A stretch of 64,000 nt of DNA from Sphingobacterium gobiense (lineage in GTDB: Bacteria; Bacteroidota; Bacteroidia; Sphingobacteriales; Sphingobacteriaceae): contig NZ_PVBS01000002.1 of the NCBI RefSeq assembly GCF_002980575.1, positions 1,240,001 to 1,304,000 on the forward strand, written 5' to 3'. This document shows, piece after piece, positions 43,650 through 52,217 of this stretch (position 1 is its first letter; every line of letters starts with the position of its first letter). The notes under the pieces were generated by a model that ran no database searches, had not been told where the DNA came from, and was given only the letters and a program-made list of their open reading frames with translations. Made by a program: the position numbers and the translations under genes.

Positions 43650-43979
43650 CTAACAGCACTTGCTAACCTTTACTTCCTGATTAAAAAAAACGTCGAAATC
43701 TCTTTGGATTTGTTTCCAGACATTTTCATCAATACAATAACAGACGGCCTTACCTTCGATTGTTCCCTGGATAATACCGATGCTCTTTAATTCCTTTAGA
43801 TGTTGCGAAATAGTAGCCTGTGCCAAACCCAACTCCTCCACCAAATCGTTGCAGATACAGGTTTTTTGATTGATGATGTATTGGAGTATAGCAACCCGCG
43901 CAGGGTGTGCCACAACCTTAAACAGTGACGCCAACCTGTTTTGTTCATCCGTAAATATTTCCGATTTAGTAAGTCCCAT
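43650..43979 (-). CDS. arsR: ArsR-family arsenic-responsive repressor
   Basis: A 109-aa winged-helix repressor. The longer frame to 44000 would place the start inside the operator, so the ATG at 43979 is chosen. It has LASLFKVVAHPARVAILQYI, the metalloid-binding cysteines in TCICNDL (Cys41, Cys43), the recognition helix AQATISQHLKEL, and a C-terminal KCC. Arsenite binding to the cysteines would release it from the two identical 28-bp operators. First gene of the six-gene ars operon. Confidence 0.93.
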   Translation of the reverse strand: MGLTKSEIFTDEQNRLASLFKVVAHPARVAILQYIINQKTCICNDLVEELGLAQATISQHLKELKSIGIIQGTIEGKAVCYCIDENVWKQIQRDFDVFFNQEVKVSKCC

Positions 43980-43986
43980 AGTTCTT

Positions 43987-44014
43987 ATTATATATTGCAA
44001 TATTACGATAATAA
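43987..44014. promoter_or_regulatory. Presumed ArsR operator 2
   Basis: Identical 28-bp copy of the site at 43605-43632, 8 bp upstream of the arsR ATG; suits autorepression. Confidence 0.78.
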
Positions 44015-44112
44015 ATTATAAACCACAACATTCTTTAATTTATTTCTCATAACAAAAGCACCGAAAAATCTATGGAATAAAATTAGATTACTTTCGATGC
44101 TTACGAACCTTA

Positions 44113-44195
44113 CTATTTGTTGGTCATTACTTTGTAGGTAGGATCTTCGATAATATTCACATCAATAACTGTTTCGGCATTTTTAAGTAATTGCC
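44113..44195 (-). pseudogene. 3' fragment of a SulP transporter gene
   Basis: The last 27 codons plus stop of a SulP gene: LLKNAETVIDVNIIEDPTYK then VMTNK. The intact SulP gene at 55380-56915 ends LLKNAESVIHVNILEDPTYK, VMTNK. Similarity stops at about 44194 and no upstream part is present. The DNA differs at many codon positions (about 77% identity by eye), so this is the tail of an older paralogue, not a fresh duplicate. A scar on the right flank of the ars island. Confidence 0.8.
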
Positions 44196-44367
44196 AGATA
44201 AACGTATCTCGACAACGGTGTGTTACCGAAGGGATAAGGAAGGAGTATTTGCTGCCATCCGGGAAGCCGGTGTTTTACTTTACGAAAGCAAGGGTATGAT
44301 CAGTTTCTGCCCGGAGGATGCTGAATTAATTAAGAAAAATACGAGAACATTAGCCTGGTGGGAGTGA
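44191..44367 (+). pseudogene. Unidentified 3' gene fragment
   Basis: A frame without start codon begins right at the SulP-fragment junction and ends at TGA 44365-44367. It reads CYRRDKEGVFAAIREAGVLL then YESKGMISFCPEDAELIKKN and ends RTLAWWE. It looks like the C terminus of a real protein but I do not recognise the family. Confidence 0.4.
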
Positions 44368-44437
44368 AAGTCGTTTATCGAGTCGCGGAAAAGTCAATTA
44401 TTTGTTATTTTTAACGAAATATCTAATTGATTGAACT

Positions 44438-44869
44438 ATGGCTTTTATAAAATACGGACTTTCACTTTGTTTATTAATGGTCAGCTTAATGGGCTTTAGT
44501 CAAACCAAACTGCCGTCTATGACGGTGAAAGATATCGATAAATCAACGGCCTTCCAGGAGCTAATAGAGCTTTTTGCGGACAGTGATTATTTTATCCAGA
44601 ACATGGAAAAAGATGCTGGATTTATCCAGGTGAAATCTGTGATAAAACAGCGAGGTATATTTGCGAAACGAGCGGGGAATAAAATCACCCATAATATTTT
44701 GTTAAAACAAATTAGCGAGGGTCTTATCCAGATTAACTTCCAAGCCAATTTGGAAATATCGGACAGGACTGAAGACGGCTATTATTATAGAGACGAAGGC
44801 GTCTCTCATGATCCTCAAGATTATGAAGAGATACTAGCGTTCATGGAATCTCATTTCGAGAATCAGTAA
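44438..44869 (+). CDS. Exported protein of unknown function
   Basis: A 143-aa protein with a signal peptide (MAFIKYGLSLCLLMVSLMGFSQ). The mature part has an alpha/beta pattern: helix FQELIELFADSD, strands FIQVKSVIKQRGIFAKR and LIQINFQANLEI. It ends in an acidic helix (DPQDYEEILAFMESHFENQ). No family recognised with confidence. It overlaps the end of the convergent multicopper oxidase gene by 7 bp. Confidence 0.65.
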   Translation: MAFIKYGLSLCLLMVSLMGFSQTKLPSMTVKDIDKSTAFQELIELFADSDYFIQNMEKDAGFIQVKSVIKQRGIFAKRAGNKITHNILLKQISEGLIQINFQANLEISDRTEDGYYYRDEGVSHDPQDYEEILAFMESHFENQ

Positions 44870-47130
44870 TTTACGACCAATCCCACACCAAATCCCATAT
44901 CGCTGTCATAGTGTGTGCGGATCCCTAAATTTCGGGTCATGATATAGCGTAAATCCAGCATATATTCTTTATCGGTGTTGACCATAAAGCCGGCGCGTAT
45001 CCGTCTGGAAACAGGAATATCTTCCCGCATTAAGGCCAAACGAACAATGCCGTCGTGATATACTTCCGCCTGGAAATTGACGAGCATAGGTAACGTATAC
45101 ATAACCCCGACGCTAAAAGCACTTCGGTTATCTTTTTTATTTACCTGTCCGAACATGTTTTTTTCCTGTTCATGCCGGCCCAGTTTTCGGTAGCGCCAGT
45201 CAAAACCTACAAAGGGCATAAGCCATTGCATTTTGCCAATGTACCGGCCAAAGTGCGTTTCTACCTCATAGCCATGTTTATCGTGATAACCTAAGCGCCA
45301 TTCGGTTCCTAAGCTCCAGCGCGTATTTTGCAGCATCGCCTGTCCGTCATTCCCGTTGGTCGCAAAATCGTTCTCGGCCATGAAATGCAGCATATTGCTT
45401 TCTCGTTGTAGCACTTTATAGGCTTTTTCTTTGTCGGGAAGCAAGTCATTTTGATAGTCACCGACAGCAAAGACACGATTCATACCCGCCATCATATGGT
45501 ATAAGATATGGCAATGGAAAAACCAGTCCCCTTCCGTGTTTGCCATAAATTCGATGGTGTCCGTTTCCATGGGCATGATATCCAGCACATTCTTCATGGG
45601 CGCATAATCACCCTGTCCGTTGATGACACGGAAGTCAAAACCATGCAGATGCATCGGGTGGCGCATCATGGAGTTATTGAATAGGATAATACGCAAAACC
45701 TCCCCTTTATTTACCGGGATTTTGTCTGTTTCGGATAAAACCTTATTGTCCATACTCCACACATACCGGTTCATGTTCCCCGTCAACTCAAAACGAAGTT
45801 CCTTAACAGGTGCATCACTAGGCAATGTCGTTTTGTGCGGTGATTTCAACATGGTGTAATTGAGCGTGACAGGAGCAGCGGGGTGGAGCTGTTCTTCTTG
45901 ATGTTGCTGTCTGTGGTCGTGTCCTTGATGTGCTGTATGATCGTCGTCTGAAGCTGCTGCGTGATGTTGATGAGCATCTTCTGCAGATATTTCTGGGTAC
46001 ATCACGGCGTTCATATCCATCTTTTGAAGCCCCATATCCATGTCCATATCGTCCATATCACCGTTCATTTTCATCATGTCGTTCATCATTTTCATACCGT
46101 CAAAATACTGAAGCCTTGGCAAGGGCGAGACGAGCTGGCGAATGCCTTCGCCGATATAAATAGAAGCAGAACCGGAACGATCTTCCGCTGTTGCCATAAG
46201 TTCATATGCCGTATGTGAAGCCGGAATATCGACGATAATATCATAGGTCTCCGATACACCGATGATCAATCTATCCACTTTTACCGGTACTACATCATTA
46301 CCATCGTTGGCGACAACGGTTATTTTGCCACCCGCGTAGGTGATCCAAAAATAAGAGGAAGCTCCCCCATTGATAAGACGTAAACGCACGCGGTCGCCCG
46401 CTTTAAACTCAGAAAGTTGCTGTTCGCTTGTTCCGTTTATCAAAAACTTTTCGTAGTACACATCACTAACATCCATCGCCTCCATGCGTTTCCATTCATT
46501 GGTCACTTTAGTTTTAAAATGTCCTTTTTTGATGGCTTCTGCATAACTTTGAACGGTATTTTTTTTGATGCCAAACCAATCGTTACCACTGGCTAGCATA
46601 CGTTGTACGTTGTGAGGATGGAGATCTGTCCACTCGCTCAACACGATGGGGATAGTCGGGATATCATCAATCCCCTTCCGAAAGGTGGTGTCTCCTTTTC
46701 GTTTGCGAAAAATAAGCGAACCGTACATACCAATTTGTTCTTGAAAACCCGAATGACTGTGATACCAATAGGTGCCATTTTGCTTCACGGGAAAACGATA
46801 GGTATATGTTTCACCGGCTGGGATCGGCATTTGTGTTAAGAAAGGAACACCGTCTTCCCGATTGGGTAACTGCACACCATGCCAGTGTAAAGAAGTACTT
46901 TCTTTGAGTTGATTGTGCAAGCCAATTTCAGCGGTGTCGCCTTCCGTAAAGGTTAATGTAGGCATCGGGATCTGTCCATTGACCGCAATAGCCTGTTTCG
47001 TTTTTCCGCTGTAGTTTACTAATGTATCCGTGATATACAGCTCATAGCGAACTACTTGCTGAGCAAAAGCGACAGAAACCGACAACACAAACGTGAGCAG
47101 AAAGGACAGATACCGATTATACATATGCAT
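44863..47130 (-). CDS. Multicopper oxidase (CopA-like) with extra C-terminal domain
   Basis: A 755-aa exported oxidase (signal peptide to about residue 23) probably oxidising Cu(I) in the periplasm. Copper ligands: HWH 82-84, HSH 124-126, HPMHLH 491-496 and HCHILYHMMAGM 539-550. A Met/His-rich loop spans about 346-416 (MKMMNDMMKMNGDMDDMDMD, then HQHH and HQGHDH), the presumed cuprous-ion site. Residues about 600-755 form an additional beta-strand-rich domain with alternating hydrophobic residues ending in GVGLVVNY, like a CopB-type outer-membrane barrel. Last gene of the copper operon. Confidence 0.9.
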   Translation of the reverse strand: MHMYNRYLSFLLTFVLSVSVAFAQQVVRYELYITDTLVNYSGKTKQAIAVNGQIPMPTLTFTEGDTAEIGLHNQLKESTSLHWHGVQLPNREDGVPFLTQMPIPAGETYTYRFPVKQNGTYWYHSHSGFQEQIGMYGSLIFRKRKGDTTFRKGIDDIPTIPIVLSEWTDLHPHNVQRMLASGNDWFGIKKNTVQSYAEAIKKGHFKTKVTNEWKRMEAMDVSDVYYEKFLINGTSEQQLSEFKAGDRVRLRLINGGASSYFWITYAGGKITVVANDGNDVVPVKVDRLIIGVSETYDIIVDIPASHTAYELMATAEDRSGSASIYIGEGIRQLVSPLPRLQYFDGMKMMNDMMKMNGDMDDMDMDMGLQKMDMNAVMYPEISAEDAHQHHAAASDDDHTAHQGHDHRQQHQEEQLHPAAPVTLNYTMLKSPHKTTLPSDAPVKELRFELTGNMNRYVWSMDNKVLSETDKIPVNKGEVLRIILFNNSMMRHPMHLHGFDFRVINGQGDYAPMKNVLDIMPMETDTIEFMANTEGDWFFHCHILYHMMAGMNRVFAVGDYQNDLLPDKEKAYKVLQRESNMLHFMAENDFATNGNDGQAMLQNTRWSLGTEWRLGYHDKHGYEVETHFGRYIGKMQWLMPFVGFDWRYRKLGRHEQEKNMFGQVNKKDNRSAFSVGVMYTLPMLVNFQAEVYHDGIVRLALMREDIPVSRRIRAGFMVNTDKEYMLDLRYIMTRNLGIRTHYDSDMGFGVGLVVNY

Positions 47131-47151
47131 TTTTTATAAAGCTGTTATTTA

Positions 47152-47577
47152 TTAATGATGTTTTCCTTGACGGGATGAACCTTCACTGGAATTATGGTGC
47201 GAATGCCCGTCAGGTTTCTTATTGGTTTTGGAATGTTTCAATTTACGATCATATTGACAACAGTCATGTAAATTGGTGTAGACCTCATCGGGGGCTAGAT
47301 ATTTTTCGTTGTCGTAACCTACTTGTGCAATACGTTTGAGGACGGTGTCCATCGTCGTCTTCCTGGTGTCGTACGTAATAGAAGCGCGCTGATTATCGGC
47401 GTCCCAAACAACCTGTGCCTCATTTTTTGTGTTGCCCGCTTTTTCGATCGTACGCTTGCACATACCGCAATTGCCATTGATCTTTGCTGTCTCCGTTTTT
47501 GCATTTTTAATCTGTGCCATCGACAGTGTAGATAATAGCACAAGGCAGGTGGTGATGATATAAGATAATGCTTTCAT
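47152..47577 (-). CDS. Exported HMA-domain protein with histidine-rich tail
   Basis: A 141-aa periplasmic protein: signal peptide to about residue 21, a heavy-metal-associated domain with GNCGMCKRTIEK (Cys37, Cys40), a second Cys pair NLHDCCQYD, and a C-terminal His/Lys/Ser tail (DGHSHHNSSEG, KHH). It probably binds copper in the periplasm, between the CopA ATPase and the multicopper oxidase. 22 bp upstream of the oxidase gene. Confidence 0.85.
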   Translation of the reverse strand: MKALSYIITTCLVLLSTLSMAQIKNAKTETAKINGNCGMCKRTIEKAGNTKNEAQVVWDADNQRASITYDTRKTTMDTVLKRIAQVGYDNEKYLAPDEVYTNLHDCCQYDRKLKHSKTNKKPDGHSHHNSSEGSSRQGKHH

Positions 47578-47595
47578 CTGATTGTTTTTTGCTTG

Positions 47596-47811
47596 TTAAT
47601 CTTGTACAGGCTCTATTTTAAAACCTGCTTCTCGTACCGAATCGATCACGTCTTGTTCGGTAGCCGTGTCGGCAACAACGGTCAGGATTTTATCCTTGTT
47701 GTTCGTGTCTACTTCCCATTCGGTCAAACCGTTCAATCCGTTTAGAAAGGAGCTTACGCCGGATACGCAACCGCTGCAATTGATGTTTGTCTTGAATTTT
47801 AATGTCTTCAT
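47596..47811 (-). CDS. Small cytoplasmic HMA copper chaperone
   Basis: A 71-aa ferredoxin-like HMA domain with metal site NINCSGCVSGV (Cys12, Cys15). CopZ-like proteins carry Cu(I) to the P-type ATPase. No signal peptide. 39 bp downstream of copA and 18 bp upstream of the exported HMA protein. Confidence 0.9.
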   Translation of the reverse strand: MKTLKFKTNINCSGCVSGVSSFLNGLNGLTEWEVDTNNKDKILTVVADTATEQDVIDSVREAGFKIEPVQD

Positions 47812-47837
47812 GAGTTATAAATTATGAGTTATAAATT
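47811..47837. repeat. Short gagttataa-type repeat
   Basis: TGAGTTATAAATTATGAGTT followed by ATAAATT, two tandem units like those at 21953-21980. It overlaps the first bases of the chaperone gene and its leader. Confidence 0.45.
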
Positions 47838-47850
47838 TTTGTTTTTTGCA

Positions 47851-50079
47851 TCACTTTTTTAGTTTCAATCGCAAGCTGTTGCTAACGACACTTATGCTAC
47901 TGAGCGCCATAGCTGCACCGGCTAGCATTGGGTTGAGGAGGAATCCGTTTATCGGATATAGTATACCTGCCGCAATCGGGATGCCAATTAAATTGTATAT
48001 AAATGCCCAAAACAGATTTTGGCGAATGGTCGCGACAGTTTGTTTGGATAATCTAATGGCGGCTGGTATTTTTTTCAAATCAGAAGAAATGATAGTCATT
48101 TTAGCTACATCCATGGCAATATCACTTCCTTTGCCCATTGCGATGCTCACATCCGCGGTTGCCAAAGCAGTACTATCATTGATACCGTCACCCACCATCG
48201 CTACTACTTTACCTTGTTTATGCAATTCCTTGACGAAATCTGCTTTTTGCTGTGGTAGCACCTCCGCTTTGTAATGCGGAATACCTGTTTGCTCCGCAAT
48301 AGCTTTGGCCGTGGCTTCATTATCACCTGTAAGCATGTATAGCTCAATATCCATTTCCTTTAACTGTTGGATAGCTTCCACGGATGTTTCTTTGATTTTA
48401 TCGGAGATAGCCAATACCGCAAGCGCTTCTTTCCTATTGGCAAACCAGATTACCGTTTTGGATGCTGCACTCCACGTGTCAGCATGTTGCTGCAGTTGCG
48501 GAGCGATCTGAATACCGTTTTCTGATAGTAGTTTTCTATTTCCGGCGTAATAATCCGCACCTTCATAAACGGCTTTTGCTCCTTTTCCGGTAATACTCTC
48601 AAAAGAGGAGAGTGGAATCGGTTTAATATTCTCTAAATGCTTGACTACAGCATCGGCCAACGGATGTTCGGACTGTTTTTCCAAGCTAAACAAGACTTGT
48701 TGGCTAACAGGGTCGTCGTGCAACCATTGTATATCTGTAACTTGGGGTCTCCCTTCGGTAATTGTACCTGTTTTATCTAAAATAATAGCATTGACTTTTT
48801 TTGCCAATTCCAGGCTTTCCGCATCTTTAATGAGAATACCCTGTTCCGCACCTTTTCCCACACCCACCATAATGGCGGTAGGTGTCGCTAGGCCCAAGGC
48901 GCATGGACAGGCGATTACCAAAACAGTCACAGCAGCTAAAAGTCCATGTATAAGCCCTTCACTACCATCTAGTATTAACCATAGGATAAATGTGAGGATT
49001 GCAATGCCAATCACGATCGGAACGAATATGCCGGCAATTTTATCTACCAACTTTTGTACAGGAGCTTTACTGCCCTGCGCATCCTGTACCATTTTTATGA
49101 TTTGGGCTAGCATCGTTTCTTTCCCGACTTTGGTAGCCTTGAACTGAAAACTGCCTTTTTGGTTTATTGTTCCGGCGAATACCTTTTCATTTTCCTTTTT
49201 CTGTACGGGAACAGGTTCGCCACTGAGCATACTTTCGTCTACATAAGAATTACCTGTTGTAACCATCCCGTCCACGGCAATCTTTTCGCCTGGTTTAACC
49301 AATAGCACATCGTCGACCTTTACATCGTCAATGGCAACTTGCTTTTCTGTGCCATCTGACTTCACGAGAACGACGGTCTTGGGTTGTAATCCCATCAGCT
49401 TTTTAATGGCGGAAGAGGTGTTGCTTTTTGCTTTTTCTTCTAACAACTTACCTAACAAAATGAAAGCGATGATAACAGCTGCCGCTTCAAAATACACGTG
49501 AGGTTCCAGATTTCTTTCTAGCCAGAATTCCGGAAACAGCATATTAAATACACTAAATATATAGGCTATTCCGGTACTTAGCGCGACGAGGGTATCCATA
49601 TTCGCGGAGCGATGTTTTGCTTGTTTCAGCGCGTTTACGAAAAAACCTTTACCCAACCATAAGACAACCGGCGTTGAAAACAACCACATGATTTCATTTT
49701 CATAAGGCATATGCATAAAGAACATGCCAATGACGACTACCGGAATGGATAGGATAATCGCCCAAATGGTTTTGTTTTTTAGTTTTTTATATTTTTTTTC
49801 CTGGATAGCTTCTAATGTCTCTTGTTGAGCGCTTTCGTCTTCTAGGAACAAATCATAACCGATGTCTTGTAGCGCTTTTCGCATAGCCGAGGGATTGGTC
49901 ATGTTGGGAAGATACTCCACTGTTAAGGTGGCATTCGCAAAATTTACGGATGCATTTAACACACCGGGCAGGGCTTTTATCGTGCTTTCCGAGCTGACAG
50001 CACATCCAGCGCAGGTCATATTAAGTACCGGGAAGGATTGTTTTACCGTGGTCTCTGTTTGTTTGTTGTCCGTAGCCAT
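47851..50079 (-). CDS. copA: Copper-translocating P1B-type ATPase
   Basis: Inner-membrane Cu(I) export pump, 742 aa from the ATG at 50079; a start nine codons upstream is less likely. One N-terminal HMA domain (NMTCAGCAVSSE, Cys23/Cys26), eight membrane helices, the CPC ion site in ACPCALGLATP, phosphorylation site DKTGTITEGRPQ, and the GDGINDSTAL hinge. SEHPLADAVV carries the HP motif for ATP binding. First gene of the copper operon that continues with the chaperone, HMA protein and multicopper oxidase. Confidence 0.95.
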   Translation of the reverse strand: MATDNKQTETTVKQSFPVLNMTCAGCAVSSESTIKALPGVLNASVNFANATLTVEYLPNMTNPSAMRKALQDIGYDLFLEDESAQQETLEAIQEKKYKKLKNKTIWAIILSIPVVVIGMFFMHMPYENEIMWLFSTPVVLWLGKGFFVNALKQAKHRSANMDTLVALSTGIAYIFSVFNMLFPEFWLERNLEPHVYFEAAAVIIAFILLGKLLEEKAKSNTSSAIKKLMGLQPKTVVLVKSDGTEKQVAIDDVKVDDVLLVKPGEKIAVDGMVTTGNSYVDESMLSGEPVPVQKKENEKVFAGTINQKGSFQFKATKVGKETMLAQIIKMVQDAQGSKAPVQKLVDKIAGIFVPIVIGIAILTFILWLILDGSEGLIHGLLAAVTVLVIACPCALGLATPTAIMVGVGKGAEQGILIKDAESLELAKKVNAIILDKTGTITEGRPQVTDIQWLHDDPVSQQVLFSLEKQSEHPLADAVVKHLENIKPIPLSSFESITGKGAKAVYEGADYYAGNRKLLSENGIQIAPQLQQHADTWSAASKTVIWFANRKEALAVLAISDKIKETSVEAIQQLKEMDIELYMLTGDNEATAKAIAEQTGIPHYKAEVLPQQKADFVKELHKQGKVVAMVGDGINDSTALATADVSIAMGKGSDIAMDVAKMTIISSDLKKIPAAIRLSKQTVATIRQNLFWAFIYNLIGIPIAAGILYPINGFLLNPMLAGAAMALSSISVVSNSLRLKLKK

Positions 50080-50244
50080 ATCGTTATCTTGCTTATTACA
50101 AAACAAAATTGAGCATAAACGGTTGATTTTCGCTTACACTATTTCGGGAAAGAGTTGTAAGATTTACTCCTCGTTCTTTTCTATGTGTCTTTATTTCCAC
50201 CATTATTTCTTAATTTCGGAAGCAATAAAATAGACTTTACGTGT

Positions 50245-51009
50245 ATGTCCATAACAAACGAAACGGAATTGCTAGGCATGAAAAAAGTGAGCGAGGCTGT
50301 TGCCTGCACCTTGAAACAAATGATTGATTACGCTCGCCCCGGTATGACGACAAAGGAGTTGGACGATTATGGCGCAAAAGTGCTTTCAGATTTAGGTGCC
50401 AAATCCGCACCCTATCTCACTTACGGTTTTCCAGGTTGGACTTGCATATCCGTTAACAACGAATTTTTTCACGGTATTCCATCAGATAAGCGCATACTGC
50501 AAGAGGGAGATATTATAAATATAGATGTTTCTGCCGAACGTGATGGCTTTTGGTCCGACAACGGTGGGTCTTTTGTATTGGGAGAAGATATTAACCAACA
50601 TCAACATTTAGTAGAAGCATCCAAATATATTTTAAAAAAGGCCATTGCGAATATCCGAGGTGGGACGCGGATTGCTGATATCGGTCATTTAATTGAATCA
50701 GAAGCTAAAAAGCGCGGTTATAAAGTGATCAAGAACTTTGCAGGGCACGGAGTAGGCAGAGGCCTTCATGAAGAACCGCATGATTTGTTAAACTATAGAG
50801 ACAGATTCGATAAGCGAAGGTTCAAGAGAGATTCCGTTATCGCGCTAGAAACCTTTATCACAACAGATTCTACTTTGGGACAGACGTTGGCCGACGGCTG
50901 GACAGTGGTTGGGGATAAAGGAGGTTATATGGCACAGCATGAACATACGATAGTAGTAACGGGAGACAAGCCCATTATCTTAACAGAAATGAATGGGATA
51001 CTAAACTAA
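50245..51009 (+). CDS. map: Type I methionine aminopeptidase
   Basis: Removes the initiator methionine from nascent proteins. 254 aa from ATG 50245; the frame is open further back to 50185 but lacks conserved sequence. The metal ligands lie in INIDVSAERDGFWSDNGGSF (two Asp), FAGHGVGRGLHEEP (His) and ALETFITT and QHEHTIVV (Glu). It sits between the copper operon and the porin/regulator pair without an evident link. Confidence 0.92.
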   Translation: MSITNETELLGMKKVSEAVACTLKQMIDYARPGMTTKELDDYGAKVLSDLGAKSAPYLTYGFPGWTCISVNNEFFHGIPSDKRILQEGDIINIDVSAERDGFWSDNGGSFVLGEDINQHQHLVEASKYILKKAIANIRGGTRIADIGHLIESEAKKRGYKVIKNFAGHGVGRGLHEEPHDLLNYRDRFDKRRFKRDSVIALETFITTDSTLGQTLADGWTVVGDKGGYMAQHEHTIVVTGDKPIILTEMNGILN

Positions 51010-51052
51010 AACACACACGCAATCTTCGACTTCACTGGGTTCGACAACTTTA

Positions 51053-52210
51053 TTAAAAATAGTAGCCAATATTAATATTGAATCTCGCGCTCCATGTGGC
51101 CTCTGGATTGCCTGTTCCCAAGCCGTCCGTCCAATCAGGGCCTAGCCAAGGTTGATTTTTACCCGCGGCAAAATCCACGTATGTATATATTTGCCCCGCG
51201 GTGAACATCGCACCTGTTACATTCATGAACGTATTGGCAAACTCGATCTTCTTTTTATCCATATAACCAAAGTCGTTATATAGAATAACACTTGATACGG
51301 GACCCCAGTTCAACGGTATCGCGTAACCAATGCCTAACGTATATATGTCTGCCCGGGAGGCTACCAAATAAGGTGCACCGTAGGCAGTCATCGCAATTAC
51401 CTCATTGGATTCTCCCTCGGGTGCTTTTGGGTTATACGTATAGGTGCTTATCTGTGCTTTGATGTCTAGATTTCGAATGTTCAGCTCGTAGTGAGCCGCC
51501 AGCGCGTAGTGATTACCCGTTTTTCTAGTATCGAGATTATATAATCCACCATATTGAGCAGATAGACCTAGTTTGTGCTGTACACCGCTTCGGTCGATCT
51601 TATAGTTGAGCAAGCCATTGATCTGGTTAATTTCTTTGTTTCTGTACGTCATTCCATCTTTCCCTGGAAGGGAACCTACATCATAGGAATATCGACTATC
51701 CGAGATGTCAGATGTACTGCCGAAGTCTAGTTCTTCCGCATTTTTAAAAAAAGCAATAGCGTAGTCAAACTTTTCGCCTTCATGGGTATACTTAATTCCC
51801 ATATCGTGGTCATCTTCCAGACCGACGTAATAATCAAGTCCAAAAAACCAACTGTGGGAGTTCGCCTTAATCCCGAAAGGAACTTGCGTTAGTCCAATTT
51901 GTATGTCGCTATATTCATCAAAATCATAACCTACCCAACCGCGTTTTAAGAAGCCTCCTCCAAAACTCTGGGCGTAAAGACGGTACTCGGTGTCCATTTT
52001 TATTCCTTTATATTTCGCGTCCACATTGACTCTGAATACATCATAACCGAAATCTCCCCCTCGCTCTTTCTGTCCTTCCTTCCAAGTGGAATAATTATAG
52101 TTAAAACGCAATGCTCCACCAATATGTAGCTCAGGTTTTTCCTGTGCGTGGCTGCCGCTTGCGAGAAGAATAAGTAAAACCGTCAATAGGGGGCTTCTTT
52201 TTTTCATCAT
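51053..52210 (-). CDS. Outer-membrane porin-like beta-barrel protein
   Basis: A 385-aa protein with signal peptide (MMKKRSPLLTVLLILLASGS to SHA) and an alternating-strand pattern ending FNINIGYYF, an outer-membrane C-terminal signature. It resembles phosphate-selective porin O/P-like proteins (LHIGGALRFNYNYS, YRLYAQSFGGGFLKRGWVGYD). The start at 52210 lies just after the regulator's stop (52218). Encoded with an HMA-AraC regulator, so expression may respond to metal. Confidence 0.75.
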   Translation of the reverse strand: MMKKRSPLLTVLLILLASGSHAQEKPELHIGGALRFNYNYSTWKEGQKERGGDFGYDVFRVNVDAKYKGIKMDTEYRLYAQSFGGGFLKRGWVGYDFDEYSDIQIGLTQVPFGIKANSHSWFFGLDYYVGLEDDHDMGIKYTHEGEKFDYAIAFFKNAEELDFGSTSDISDSRYSYDVGSLPGKDGMTYRNKEINQINGLLNYKIDRSGVQHKLGLSAQYGGLYNLDTRKTGNHYALAAHYELNIRNLDIKAQISTYTYNPKAPEGESNEVIAMTAYGAPYLVASRADIYTLGIGYAIPLNWGPVSSVILYNDFGYMDKKKIEFANTFMNVTGAMFTAGQIYTYVDFAAGKNQPWLGPDWTDGLGTGNPEATWSARFNINIGYYF

Positions 52211-52217
52211 ATCGGCT

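Noticed and set aside
40332..44014. Composite transposon carrying the ars genes
   Set aside because: Only one, truncated IS is present on one side and no matching copy on the other.
47851..50106. Longer CopA start at 50106
   Set aside because: The first nine residues (MFCNKQDND) are not like the family and the ATG at 50079 gives the usual N terminus.
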